DNA of 6,536 nt from Burkholderiales bacterium (GCA_005800795.1 SYEN01000056.1:1-6536), one strand, 5' to 3'; positions 1-6,113 are shown, numbered from the stretch's first letter. Made by a program: numbers and translations. Notes: a model not told the origin generated them from the sequence alone.

Positions 1-110
1 AAGATTGGCGCGCTCATTTCAACGGCTGAGAAAGGGGACAAGACTGATGGACGAGAATTGAAGGCACGGGCAACGCTGGCTGTGACCACTGTACTAACGG
101 TCGGTGGTAT
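1..110. other. unassigned left edge, possible 3' end of an upstream gene
   Basis: No gene can be assigned here. The + strand frame starting at base 1 is open from the window edge to a TAA at 196-198. Its second half would be translated from the A+T-rich leader and from the shared regulatory motif, and third positions in its first 38 codons lack the strong G/C bias of the real genes. The frame starting at base 2 closes at TGA 59-61 with an arginine/lysine-rich tail, so it could be the end of an upstream gene. Neither peptide is recognisable. Confidence 0.3.
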
Positions 111-124
111 TAAACCAAAAAAAT

Positions 125-144
125 CAATAAAAACAAATACTTAC
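125..144 (+). promoter_or_regulatory. shared A+T-rich motif, copy 1 (putative operator)
   Basis: The sequence is CAATAAAAACAAATACTTAC. It is repeated almost exactly at 2683-2702 (+) and 5869-5888 (-), always pointing toward a gene start. It ends 62 bases before the ATG of the first Bug/TctC gene and lies in a stretch (111-206) that is only about 25% G+C. An A-rich run precedes the core in all three copies. It is not a clear inverted repeat. A transcription factor site just upstream of a promoter is the simplest reading. Long A+T-rich sites next to -35 regions are typical of LysR-type activators such as CysB, but that link is a guess. Confidence 0.6.
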
Positions 145-206
145 ATAAATCTCTATTTGCCTCTAAACTATCGCCTATTTTTCTTGATCCAACAATAATA
201 CTCAAT
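145..206 (+). promoter_or_regulatory. leader and probable promoter of the first operon
   Basis: This A+T-rich stretch separates motif copy 1 from the ATG at 207. TAAACT at 164-169 could serve as a -10 box with a poor -35 (TTACAT, 141-146) 17 bases upstream that overlaps the motif. Such a weak -35 would fit an activator-dependent promoter. The region just before the ATG (CAACAATAATACTCAAT) has no purine-rich Shine-Dalgarno sequence, so translation may begin on an unstructured A+T-rich leader. The exact promoter position is uncertain. Confidence 0.35.
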
Positions 207-1166
207 ATGAAAAAATACGTTTTCGCACTGCCCGCTGCCGTACTGTTGATGCAACCCGCTGCGCAGGCGCAGCAATATCCCAACAAGCCCATCCGCTTTA
301 TCATTTCGTTCGGGCCGGGTTCGGCCAGCGATGCACTGGCCCGCATAGCCGGTCAGGAATTGACCGCCACTATGGGACAGCCCGTAATCGTAATGCCCAA
401 ACCCGGCGCGGATGGCGCGCTATCGGCGCTGGAAGTCAAACGTGCCAACGCTGATGGCTACACCTTTCTGTTTGGCACCAACAGCTCGCTCGCTGTCGTG
501 CCCAATATGCGCAAGGAAGTACCGTACGACGTGATGAAAGATTTCACGCCCGTGACTTACCTCGGCGACAACACGTTTTTTGTGGTGGTGCATCCTTCGG
601 TGCCGGCGAAATCCCTGTCGGAACTGATTGCACATGCCAAGGCCAACCCGAAGTTGTTGAACTACGCGGCGGGCAATACCTTTGCGCTGGTGGGCACAGC
701 GCTGTTCGCCAATAACAACGGCCTCAGCATGCAGGCGGTTACCTTCAAGTCAGAGCCTGATGCGTTGGTCGACCTGCTGTCGGGCCGCATTCATCTGATG
801 TTCAGCACCTCCACCATCGCTGGGCCGCAGGTGCGTGAAGGCAAGCTGCGCGTGCTCGCCACCACACTGGCGGAACGCAGCCCGCTGATGCCTGACGTGC
901 CATCGTTCCCGGAAACGGGGCAGGCCAAATTCCCCATAGGCCCATGGTTTGCCCTCATGGGCCCGGCAGGTATGCCAAGAGATATCGTCGCACGCATGAA
1001 CAAGGAAATGGTCGCTACGCTCGCCAAACCCGCGATCAAAGAAGCCATGCTGCGCCATGGCTTCATGGCGAAATCATCAACGCCTGAAGCATTGGCCTCG
1101 CATATGAAAGATCAACTCGCGATCTGGAAAACTGCGTTGAAGTCTGCCGGCGTGGAGCCTCAATAA
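207..1166 (+). CDS. Bug/TctC-family periplasmic solute receptor 1 (divergent)
   Basis: A 319-residue protein of the tripartite tricarboxylate transporter receptor family, of normal length (about 320). It binds a small organic anion in the periplasm. A signal peptide is visible: MKKY, a hydrophobic stretch to about residue 18, and an AQA cleavage site after residue 21, followed by QQYPNKPIR, the usual mature N terminus. Family landmarks include D42 in SFGPGSASD (34-42), ADGYTFLFG (82-90), VPYDVMKDFTPV (105-116), VHPSVPAKSLSELI (128-141) and LMPDVPSFPETG (227-238). Several ligand-site loops differ from the family norm. PFAPGG is replaced by SFGPGS, the usual NRPGAGG by MPKPGADG (63-70), and the second-lobe VPYKG loop by VTFKSEPDA (178-186). 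The ligand may therefore be unusual. The ATG at 207 is chosen because it gives a complete signal peptide, though no Shine-Dalgarno precedes it. It is the first gene of a probable three-gene operon. The ligand is unknown. Confidence 0.93.
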   Translation: MKKYVFALPAAVLLMQPAAQAQQYPNKPIRFIISFGPGSASDALARIAGQELTATMGQPVIVMPKPGADGALSALEVKRANADGYTFLFGTNSSLAVVPNMRKEVPYDVMKDFTPVTYLGDNTFFVVVHPSVPAKSLSELIAHAKANPKLLNYAAGNTFALVGTALFANNNGLSMQAVTFKSEPDALVDLLSGRIHLMFSTSTIAGPQVREGKLRVLATTLAERSPLMPDVPSFPETGQAKFPIGPWFALMGPAGMPRDIVARMNKEMVATLAKPAIKEAMLRHGFMAKSSTPEALASHMKDQLAIWKTALKSAGVEPQ

Positions 1167-1218
1167 CACCAACTACAGCCACTCCCCCTAAACACTGTTC
1201 GACACCCTTCAACACGTC

Positions 1219-1223
1219 AGGAG
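1219..1223 (+). promoter_or_regulatory. ribosome binding site of the NTF2-like gene
   Basis: AGGAG lies 6 bases before the ATG at 1230 and fixes that start. The 63-base gap after the first receptor gene shows no hairpin or promoter that I can recognise, which supports co-transcription. Confidence 0.8.
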
Positions 1224-1229
1224 TATCCC

Positions 1230-1604
1230 ATGGCCGGCAACGCGCAAATGATCATCGACCTCGACAAGAAACGCATGGAAGCCACCGTCGGCAAAGATGT
1301 CGCCACGCTAAACGAATTGATCGCCGACGATCTTGTCTACACCCATTCCTCGGCACGGCAGGACACCAAAAAGAGCCTGATCGACGCCATGATCAGCGGC
1401 CAGACTGTCTACACCGGCCTCGTGCCCTCGGAAGTCAAGGCACAGGATTGCGGCGACGCCGTCGTGCTGACCGGCATCGCCCGCATCAGCGTATTGGCCA
1501 ACGGCAAGCCCAACAGCTTCGGCGTGCGCTTCACCGAAGTCTACGCAAGGCGCGGCGGGAAGTGGCAGATGGTGGTTTGGCAGTCGACCAAGCTGCCGGA
1601 GTAG
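1230..1604 (+). CDS. SnoaL/NTF2-like (DUF4440-type) small protein
   Basis: A 124-residue cytoplasmic protein with no signal peptide or membrane segment. The N-terminal helix region (MIIDLDKKRMEATVGKDVATLNELIADD) followed by DLVYTHSSARQDTKKSLIDAM (residues 34-54, conserved block) is typical of the DUF4440/SnoaL-like branch of the NTF2 fold. The C-terminal strand pair FTEVYARRGGKWQMVVWQST (101-120) is also typical. These proteins form cone-shaped alpha+beta barrels, usually dimers, which act as small isomerases, dehydratases or ligand-binding proteins. Many have no known activity. Y37, H39 and W112/W117 are candidates for lining the pocket. The gene sits between two Bug receptor genes on the same strand, 63 bases after one and 28 before the other, so it is probably part of the same operon and may act on the imported compound. 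Fold assignment is fairly sure; function is unknown. Confidence 0.85.
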   Translation: MAGNAQMIIDLDKKRMEATVGKDVATLNELIADDLVYTHSSARQDTKKSLIDAMISGQTVYTGLVPSEVKAQDCGDAVVLTGIARISVLANGKPNSFGVRFTEVYARRGGKWQMVVWQSTKLPE

Positions 1605-1632
1605 TTGTGAATCGTGGCCATTCGGCGCAGGC

Positions 1633-2658
1633 ATGACGCCGCTTCTGCGTATGGCTGGAGCCCTGCAACGTGCGGCCGTTCTGGCTCTCACCATGGCGGC
1701 AAATGGCGCCATGCTTGCCCATGCCCCCGTTGCGGCCGCGGCCGTTGGCACCGCTGAACGCTATCCCAACCGGCCGATCCGGCTGGTAAATCCGTTCGCG
1801 CCGGGCGGCGTCACCGATGTTACTGTGCGACATCTCACGCCGCATATCGTGAACGCATGGGGCCAGCAAATCGTGATCGACAACCGGCCCGGTGCAGGCA
1901 CCAATATCGGTACCGAAATCGTGGTGCGTGCGCCCCCGGACGGTTATACCCTGCTTGCCACCACCACATCCATCGCAACCAACCCCAGTTTCTATCCGCG
2001 CCTGCCGTTCACCGCCACACGCGATCTTGCACCGGTGGCACTACTGGCAGAGACCCCCGGTGCACTGGCCGTGCACATGGGCCTGCCGGCGAAGACACTG
2101 CCAGAACTGATTGCACTGGCGCGCGCGCAGCCGGGCCAGATCACGCTGGCTTCGGCCGGCACCGGCACCTCTACGCACCTAGCGATTGAACTGCTGAAAA
2201 GCATGGCGAAAATCGACGTGGTGCATGTGCCGTTCAAAGGCGGCGGCGGCGGCATCGTCGGCGTGATGGGTGGACAACTCAGCGGCGTGATGACGGTGCT
2301 GACACTGGTGCAATCGCATCACAATACCGGCAAGGTGCGCATCGTCGCCGTTACCACGCAAAAGCGCAGTCCGCTGGCAAACGACATTCCAACGTTCGCG
2401 GAGGCCGGCCTGCCGGGTTATGAAGCCGCCGCGTGGGTGGGTCTGTTCGCGCCACGCGGCACGGCCCTGCCCGTCATTCATAAGTGGAATGCCGAAATCA
2501 ATCGCGTCATCCGCGATGCCGATCTCAAGGAACGTTTCAGGTTGGCGGGCTTGACTGTGCCCGGCGGCAGCGAGCGCGAGTTCAGTGCCTTTTTCATGAA
2601 AGAAACCGAACGCTGGGCGGCGCTGATCAAGACGGCGAATATTTCAATCTCGCCCTAA
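1633..2658 (+). CDS. Bug/TctC-family periplasmic solute receptor 2
   Basis: A 341-residue tripartite tricarboxylate transporter receptor with well-conserved family motifs: RYPNRPIRLVNPFAPGGVTD (43-62), DNRPGAGTNIGTEIV (83-97), APPDGYTLL (100-108), ASAGTGTSTHLAIELL (173-188), HVPFKGGGGG (198-207), QKRSPLANDIPTFAEAG (243-259) and PGYEAAAWVGLFAP (261-274). The N terminus is an unusually long signal peptide rich in alanine, with a probable cut within AVAAAAVGTA (about residues 33-41). A start at Met7 (base 1651) would shorten it to a more normal size, and neither ATG has a strong Shine-Dalgarno, so the start is uncertain. The gene begins 28 bases after the NTF2-like gene and ends at TAA 2656-2658. 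It is only distantly similar to receptor 1, so this is not a recent tandem duplication. The protein probably delivers an organic acid to a TctAB permease encoded elsewhere; the ligand cannot be inferred. Confidence 0.93.
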   Translation: MTPLLRMAGALQRAAVLALTMAANGAMLAHAPVAAAAVGTAERYPNRPIRLVNPFAPGGVTDVTVRHLTPHIVNAWGQQIVIDNRPGAGTNIGTEIVVRAPPDGYTLLATTTSIATNPSFYPRLPFTATRDLAPVALLAETPGALAVHMGLPAKTLPELIALARAQPGQITLASAGTGTSTHLAIELLKSMAKIDVVHVPFKGGGGGIVGVMGGQLSGVMTVLTLVQSHHNTGKVRIVAVTTQKRSPLANDIPTFAEAGLPGYEAAAWVGLFAPRGTALPVIHKWNAEINRVIRDADLKERFRLAGLTVPGGSEREFSAFFMKETERWAALIKTANISISP

Positions 2659-2682
2659 CGCCCAAGTTATTATAAAAATACT

Positions 2683-2702
2683 CAATAAAAACAAATAGTT
2701 AC
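2683..2702 (+). promoter_or_regulatory. shared A+T-rich motif, copy 2 (putative operator)
   Basis: CAATAAAAACAAATAGTTAC differs from copy 1 at a single base (G for C at position 16). It starts 25 bases after the stop codon of receptor 2 and lies 298 bases before the ATG of the AtuA-family gene, pointing toward it. It is preceded by an A+T-rich run (2667-2682). Its distance from the next start is much greater than for the other two copies, so it implies a long 5' leader or an unrecognised small transcript. Confidence 0.55.
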
Positions 2703-3000
2703 AATTGAAGTCTTCGCTCTCTGTTAGCGCGCTGCGCTGTAAAGCGCCCGCAGTAATCACAAGATGGGGCAGCAAGAGCTGCGACCCAATAAATGCTTTA
2801 AGGTTTTTTATCGCAAACGTCCGTCGACAATCTCAAAGCGAACGGAATTAGTTTGCCGGTATTCATGAAACGCTGAAGAAGACGCCACGTTGTATAAGTA
2901 GCTAACGGCTATCCTGCCGGGTAGCCCCTGTTGCAGTGTCAACGCACGCCGAAGCTGCTAGACTTTTGAGCCGGAACAACGACTCCCATCCCAGACCTTC
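2703..3000 (+). other. 298-base intergenic leader before the AtuA-family gene
   Basis: I see no convincing gene here. A 34-codon reading frame at 2764-2868 has no ribosome binding site and resembles nothing I know. A hairpin lies at 2765-2788 with a T run at 2804-2809. TATAAG at 2893-2898 could be a -10 box but has no acceptable -35. The bases just before ATG 3001 (CCCATCCCAGACCTTC) lack a Shine-Dalgarno sequence. The region may be the 5' untranslated leader of a transcript starting near motif copy 2, or may contain a separate promoter. Confidence 0.4.
2765..2809 (+). terminator. hairpin followed at a distance by a T run, weak terminator or attenuator candidate
   Basis: TGGGGCAGC (2765-2773) and GCTGC plus CCCA (2778-2782 and 2785-2788) can pair around the loop AAGA, giving 9 base pairs with a 2-base GA bulge. 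A run of six T (2804-2809) follows, but only 15 bases after the stem, too far for a classical intrinsic terminator. It could end the receptor operon or act within the leader of the next unit. Confidence 0.25.
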
Positions 3001-4362
3001 ATGCCCAATAACCAAAGCACCATCCGCGTCGGCACCGGCGCGGGTTTTTCCGATGATCGTATAGACCCGGCGGTCGACCTTGCCGAACGCGGCCAGGTCG
3101 ATTATCTGGTGTTCGAGTGCCTCGCTGAACGTACCATTGCGCGCGAAAATCTGGCTCGCCTGAAAGACCCGGAAAAAGGTTACACACCCTATCTCGCCGA
3201 GCGGTTTCAGGCCGTGCTGCCGGCCTGCGTGAAGAACAACATACGCATCGTCACCAACATGGGCGCGGCCAACCCCGCCGGCGCGGCACGCGCAGTACGG
3301 CACGAAGCCAGCGCGCTGGGTTTCGCGGACCTGCCCGTCGCCTATGTGACCGGCGATGATGTCGCCGATATCGTACGCAACAATCCGCAACTGCCGCTGA
3401 TGGAAGACGGCTCGCCGGTCGAAGCTTTGATTCCGCGCATGGCCTCGGCCAATGTGTATTTGGGCGCCGATGTCATTCACGCTGGACTCGCCACCGGCGC
3501 GCCGGTGGTCATGACCGGGCGCGTGGCCGATCCCTCGCTGTTTGTCGGCTGCATGATGCACGGGCTGGGCTGGCGCTACGACGATTACGCCAAACTTGCC
3601 GTGGGCACACTGGCCGGACACATGATGGAGTGCGCGGCGCAACTCACCGGCGGCTGCTTTATCGACCCCGGTAAGAAAGATTGCGACGACCCGATTACCC
3701 CGGGCTTTCCTTTCGCGGACATCACTGCCGATGGCGCGCTCACACTCGGCAAACTCGATGACTCCGGCGGCCGCCTCGATGTGCAGACCTGCACCGAGCA
3801 GGTGCTGTACGAAATGCACAACCCCACGAGCTACATCACGCCCGATTGCGTGCTCGACATTACGGATGTGGCGTTCAAACAGGCGGCGAAATGCCGCGTG
3901 CAGGTCACCGGCGCCAAAGCGCGGCCCCGCACACCCACCTACAAAGTGGTGGTCGGCTACCACGACGGCTATATCGGTGAAGGCGAAGTCGGCTACGCCG
4001 GGCCCAATGCGCTGGCGCGTGCGCAGCTTGCCGAGAAAATCGTACGCGAGCGGTTAAAAAAACGCGGCTTCACTTACCCCGAAATTCGCGTCGACTACAT
4101 CGGCATGTCCGCTCTGCACGGCATGAACACGCATGGCAGCGGCCGCCCCGAGCCGTACGAAGTGCGCCTGCGCATCGCCGCGCGCAGTCACGACCGCAAG
4201 GCCGCACTCGCCGTTGGCTTTGAAGTGCGCACACTCCATGTCAACGGGCCCTCGGGAGGCGGCGGCGGCTCCAACGGCATCCGTGAATTGCTGGCCGTGA
4301 AATCCATCCTGATCCCGCGAGAAATGGTCAAAACCCAGGTCACCGTAGAAGGAACATTATGA
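3001..4362 (+). CDS. AtuA/DUF1446-family protein (acyclic terpene utilisation type)
   Basis: A 453-residue cytoplasmic protein of the DUF1446 family, named after Pseudomonas AtuA, which is encoded with enzymes for acyclic terpene (citronellol/geraniol) breakdown; the biochemical reaction of the family is not established. Hallmarks are the N-terminal IRVGTGAGFSDDRIDPAVDL (8-27), FECLAERTIA (38-47), TNMGAANPAGAA (85-96), MTGRVADPSLF (171-181), YEMHNPTSYITPDCVLD (270-286) and a glycine-rich GPSGGGGG loop (416-423). Length is normal for the single-domain form. The ATG at 3001 is kept because the conserved N terminus begins at residue 8 and the next in-frame stop lies shortly upstream, yet no Shine-Dalgarno is visible. 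The downstream gene overlaps by 4 bases, so the two are coupled. A role in catabolism of a branched or terpenoid acid is inference; no acyl-CoA carboxylase or other Atu/Liu enzymes lie in the window. Confidence 0.93.
   Translation: MPNNQSTIRVGTGAGFSDDRIDPAVDLAERGQVDYLVFECLAERTIARENLARLKDPEKGYTPYLAERFQAVLPACVKNNIRIVTNMGAANPAGAARAVRHEASALGFADLPVAYVTGDDVADIVRNNPQLPLMEDGSPVEALIPRMASANVYLGADVIHAGLATGAPVVMTGRVADPSLFVGCMMHGLGWRYDDYAKLAVGTLAGHMMECAAQLTGGCFIDPGKKDCDDPITPGFPFADITADGALTLGKLDDSGGRLDVQTCTEQVLYEMHNPTSYITPDCVLDITDVAFKQAAKCRVQVTGAKARPRTPTYKVVVGYHDGYIGEGEVGYAGPNALARAQLAEKIVRERLKKRGFTYPEIRVDYIGMSALHGMNTHGSGRPEPYEVRLRIAARSHDRKAALAVGFEVRTLHVNGPSGGGGGSNGIRELLAVKSILIPREMVKTQVTVEGTL
4347..4353 (+). 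promoter_or_regulatory. ribosome binding site of the small AtuA-like gene
   Basis: AGAAGGA lies inside the last codons of the upstream gene, 5 bases before ATG 4359. The start and the upstream TGA share the bases ATGA (4359-4362), a typical arrangement for translational coupling. Confidence 0.75.
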
Positions 4363-4670
4363 GCACCAAAGTCTACGAACTCGGCCACGCTCGCGCCGGC
4401 GACAAAGGCAACACCTCGAATATCTCCGTAACCGCTTACGACGAACGGGCTTGGAACATCCTGCGTGATCAACTCACACCAGAGCGCGTGCTGCACGCCT
4501 TCACCGGCATTGCCGACGGGCCAGTTACGCGCTACGAACTGCCCAAGCTGCGGGCGCTGAACTTCGTCATTGAAAACGCACTCGGCGGTGGCGTCACGGT
4601 GTCGCTGGCGCAGGACATGCACGGCAAGAGTCTGTCGTTTTTGATGCTGGATATCGAGCTGAAAACGTAG
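4359..4670 (+). CDS. small AtuA-like protein (ferredoxin-fold-like domain)
   Basis: A 103-residue cytoplasmic protein carrying the hallmark HARAGDKGNTSNISV (residues 10-24) of the AtuA-like domain, which is often annotated as a hypothetical or AtuA-related protein. In many bacteria it is a separate small gene directly after DUF1446/AtuA; in other AtuA proteins, including fungal ones, an equivalent region forms the C-terminal part of one long polypeptide. Here the two are split but joined by a 4-base ATGA overlap with a good ribosome binding site, which argues for equal expression and a physical complex. Other visible features are VLHAFTGIADGPVTRYELPKLRALNFVIENALGGG (45-79), with conserved glycines, and a hydrophobic C terminus (SLSFLMLDIEL). 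No catalytic residues can be assigned. It ends the + strand unit, immediately before a hairpin. Confidence 0.88.
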   Translation: MSTKVYELGHARAGDKGNTSNISVTAYDERAWNILRDQLTPERVLHAFTGIADGPVTRYELPKLRALNFVIENALGGGVTVSLAQDMHGKSLSFLMLDIELKT

Positions 4671-4689
4671 CTACGCCGGCTCGGCGTAG
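4671..4689. terminator. perfect hairpin between convergent genes
   Basis: CTACGCCG (4671-4678) and CGGCGTAG (4682-4689) form a perfect 8-base-pair stem with loop GCT, starting at the base after the stop codon of the AtuA-like gene. No T run follows on either strand, so it is not a classical intrinsic terminator, but it could stop or protect transcripts from the + unit and, 92 bases beyond its stop, the minus-strand receptor gene. Confidence 0.4.
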
Positions 4690-4780
4690 AGCCGCCGACG
4701 TTGGGTGCGGCAGGCTCGCTCGAATGCAGCAGCCAGCGGTTCAGCGTGCACCAGTGAAAACTGCGGCACGTACCTTGTGA

Positions 4781-5749
4781 TTACCCCGCCACCGGTATCT
4801 TCGCCTCGCGCACCACGCGTTTCCATTTCTCGGCATCGGATTTGATGCGATTGAAAAACTGGTCCGGCGGGCCGCCCGCCGGCTCCATGCCTTCGCTCTC
4901 GAACCATTTTTGCATTGAGGGCGTCTTCAGGATGCGCGCAACCTCGGTATTCCAGCGGGTGATAATTTCCTGCGGCAGCGCCTTCGGCCCCCACATGCCG
5001 TACCAGTGTATGACTTCGAAACCCGGCAGCGATTCACTGATCGTGGGTACATCAGGCAAGGCACGCGAACGCTTGCCCGGCGTAATACCAATGGCGCGCA
5101 GTCTGCCATTACGAATATGCGGAATCACCGGCACCATGCTGCTAAAGCTGGTGTGAACCTCCGCCGCCAGCAGCGCCGATACCACCGGTCCGGTGCCCTT
5201 GTACGGCACATGCGTCATGTCAACCTTGGCGTCGAGCTTGAAAAGCTCGCTCGCCAGATGTCCCAGTCCACCAGCGCCCGCCGAGCCGTAGTTGTACTTG
5301 CCAGGATTCGCGCGCGCAGAGGCGATGAATTCCTTCATGCTTTTGACCGGCGAAGTCGGATGCATGGTGACGATCAACCCGGTCTCGCCGATCAGAATGA
5401 TGGGGGCTATGCCGGTCACGGTGTCATAAGGCAACTTATGCAGCGCCGCGTTGGCACCATAGCTGCCCGAGACGAGGATCAGCGTATACCCATCGGCCGG
5501 CGCGTTGACGACAATACCCGCACCGATGGTGCCGCCGCCGCCGCCCCGATTGTCAACAATGATGGGCTGCCCCCATACTTCATGTATCTGCGGGCCAATC
5601 AGCCGCGCCAGCGTGTCGGAGCCGCCGCCCGGCGCGAAGGGCGTGACGACGCGAATGGGCTTGCTGGGGTACTTAGCCTGCGCGTGCGCCGCGATCGCGT
5701 TGGCTAGAAACAGGCAGACGGCCAAAGCCTGAATGCTGAGTTTGATCAT
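4781..5749 (-). CDS. Bug/TctC-family periplasmic solute receptor 3
   Basis: A 322-residue tripartite tricarboxylate transporter receptor. The ATG at 5749 is chosen over a GTG further upstream at 5815 because a strong GAGGAGG lies 7 bases before it and it gives a textbook signal peptide: MIKLSIQ, a hydrophobic core (LAVCLFLANAIA), then AHA or AQA cleavage at residues 23-25. The mature start is KYPSKPIRVVTPFAPGGGSD (26-45). Other motifs are DNRGGGGGTIGAGIV (66-80), APADGYTLILVSG (83-95), SAGAGGLGHLASELF (156-170), HVPYKGTGP (180-188) and LPDVPTISESLPGFEVIHWYG (231-251). All ligand-site loops are present, so it should be a working receptor for an organic anion. It lies downstream of, and on the same strand as, a TctA permease gene, which is a plausible partner. 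However, about 400 bases and a copy of the shared motif lie between them, so it probably has its own promoter. Confidence 0.94.
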   Translation of the reverse strand: MIKLSIQALAVCLFLANAIAAHAQAKYPSKPIRVVTPFAPGGGSDTLARLIGPQIHEVWGQPIIVDNRGGGGGTIGAGIVVNAPADGYTLILVSGSYGANAALHKLPYDTVTGIAPIILIGETGLIVTMHPTSPVKSMKEFIASARANPGKYNYGSAGAGGLGHLASELFKLDAKVDMTHVPYKGTGPVVSALLAAEVHTSFSSMVPVIPHIRNGRLRAIGITPGKRSRALPDVPTISESLPGFEVIHWYGMWGPKALPQEIITRWNTEVARILKTPSMQKWFESEGMEPAGGPPDQFFNRIKSDAEKWKRVVREAKIPVAG

Positions 5750-5756
5750 GAAAACG

Positions 5757-5763
5757 CCTCCTC
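5757..5763 (-). promoter_or_regulatory. strong ribosome binding site of receptor 3
   Basis: On the minus strand this reads GAGGAGG, 7 bases before ATG 5749. It decides the start and excludes the longer GTG start at 5815, whose extra 22 residues would place charged sequence ahead of the signal peptide. Confidence 0.85.
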
Positions 5764-5868
5764 GCGCATTTGAGAACTTCCGGTAAAAGCCTTTTCCGCC
5801 GCTGCAATTGCGCACTGGCTTTAAAAACGATCATGACGAAAGGCCAAGGCAGCCTTCACCAAATAACC

Positions 5869-5888
5869 ATAAGTATTTGTTTTTATTG
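5869..5888 (-). promoter_or_regulatory. shared A+T-rich motif, copy 3 (putative operator)
   Basis: Read on the minus strand this is CAATAAAAACAAATACTTAT, differing from copy 1 only at the last base. It ends 119 bases before ATG 5749 of receptor 3 and has the same orientation relative to its gene as the other copies. As in copy 1, a TTTAAAAAAAC-like A-rich run precedes it (5889-5899). Confidence 0.6.
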
Positions 5889-5899
5889 GTTTTTTTAAA

Positions 5900-6113
5900 C
5901 AGCGAAAAGGTGCACTCACGCACAGCGGCTTCAATCGGCCGCTGCAGCGATACCAACAACAACCGGGCGTTCATGCAGCCGGACTTCAACTGCGTCAGCT
6001 GCCGTCAGCCTCGAAACAATCGCGCTGCTCATACGGTCGCGCCAGCGATGCACCGCTTGGGACACAGCGCAACCGGCCTTGATGTTGAGTCCGGGAAGCC
6101 CTGTCATCGGAAC
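5900..6113. other. unassigned spacer between tctA and receptor 3
   Basis: No gene can be supported here. On the minus strand a 62-codon frame (6119-5931) starts MRVPMTGLPGLNIKAG and has a protein-like composition, but it has no clear ribosome binding site and matches no family I recognise; it could be a remnant or chance. On the plus strand, a frame covering 5808-6182 runs through the motif and has no credible start. Base composition from 5900 onwards resembles the coding regions, unlike the A+T-rich patch at 5860-5900. Confidence 0.35.

Noticed and set aside
1308..1869. Minus-strand open frames over the NTF2-like gene and the start of receptor 2
   Set aside because: They cross the boundary between two real genes, are alanine- and arginine-rich, and match no family.
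2734..2747. Short hairpin GCGCT-GTAA-AGCGC
   Set aside because: A 5-base-pair stem with no T run is expected by chance in this composition.
2764..2868. A 34-codon frame in the intergenic region (MGQQELRPNK...)
   Set aside because: No ribosome binding site, no recognisable similarity, and it overlaps the hairpin and T run.
2902..3963. A 353-codon open frame on the minus strand opposite the AtuA-family gene
   Set aside because: It is antisense to a clear, conserved gene, is rich in His, Arg, Ala and Gly as expected from reverse reading of G+C-rich codons, and shows no family motifs.
5006..5707. A 233-codon open frame on the plus strand opposite receptor 3
   Set aside because: Arginine-rich, low-complexity reading of the opposite strand of a well-supported gene; no ribosome binding site or recognisable domain.
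5750..5815. N-terminal extension of receptor 3 to the GTG at 5815
   Set aside because: The extra 22 residues precede a complete signal peptide and would contain the strong ribosome binding site GAGGAGG of the ATG at 5749.
125..5888. The three motif copies as ends of a mobile element or a CRISPR-like array
   Set aside because: Copies are kilobases apart, not regularly spaced, no transposase is present, and each has the same orientation relative to its downstream gene, which fits a regulatory site better.
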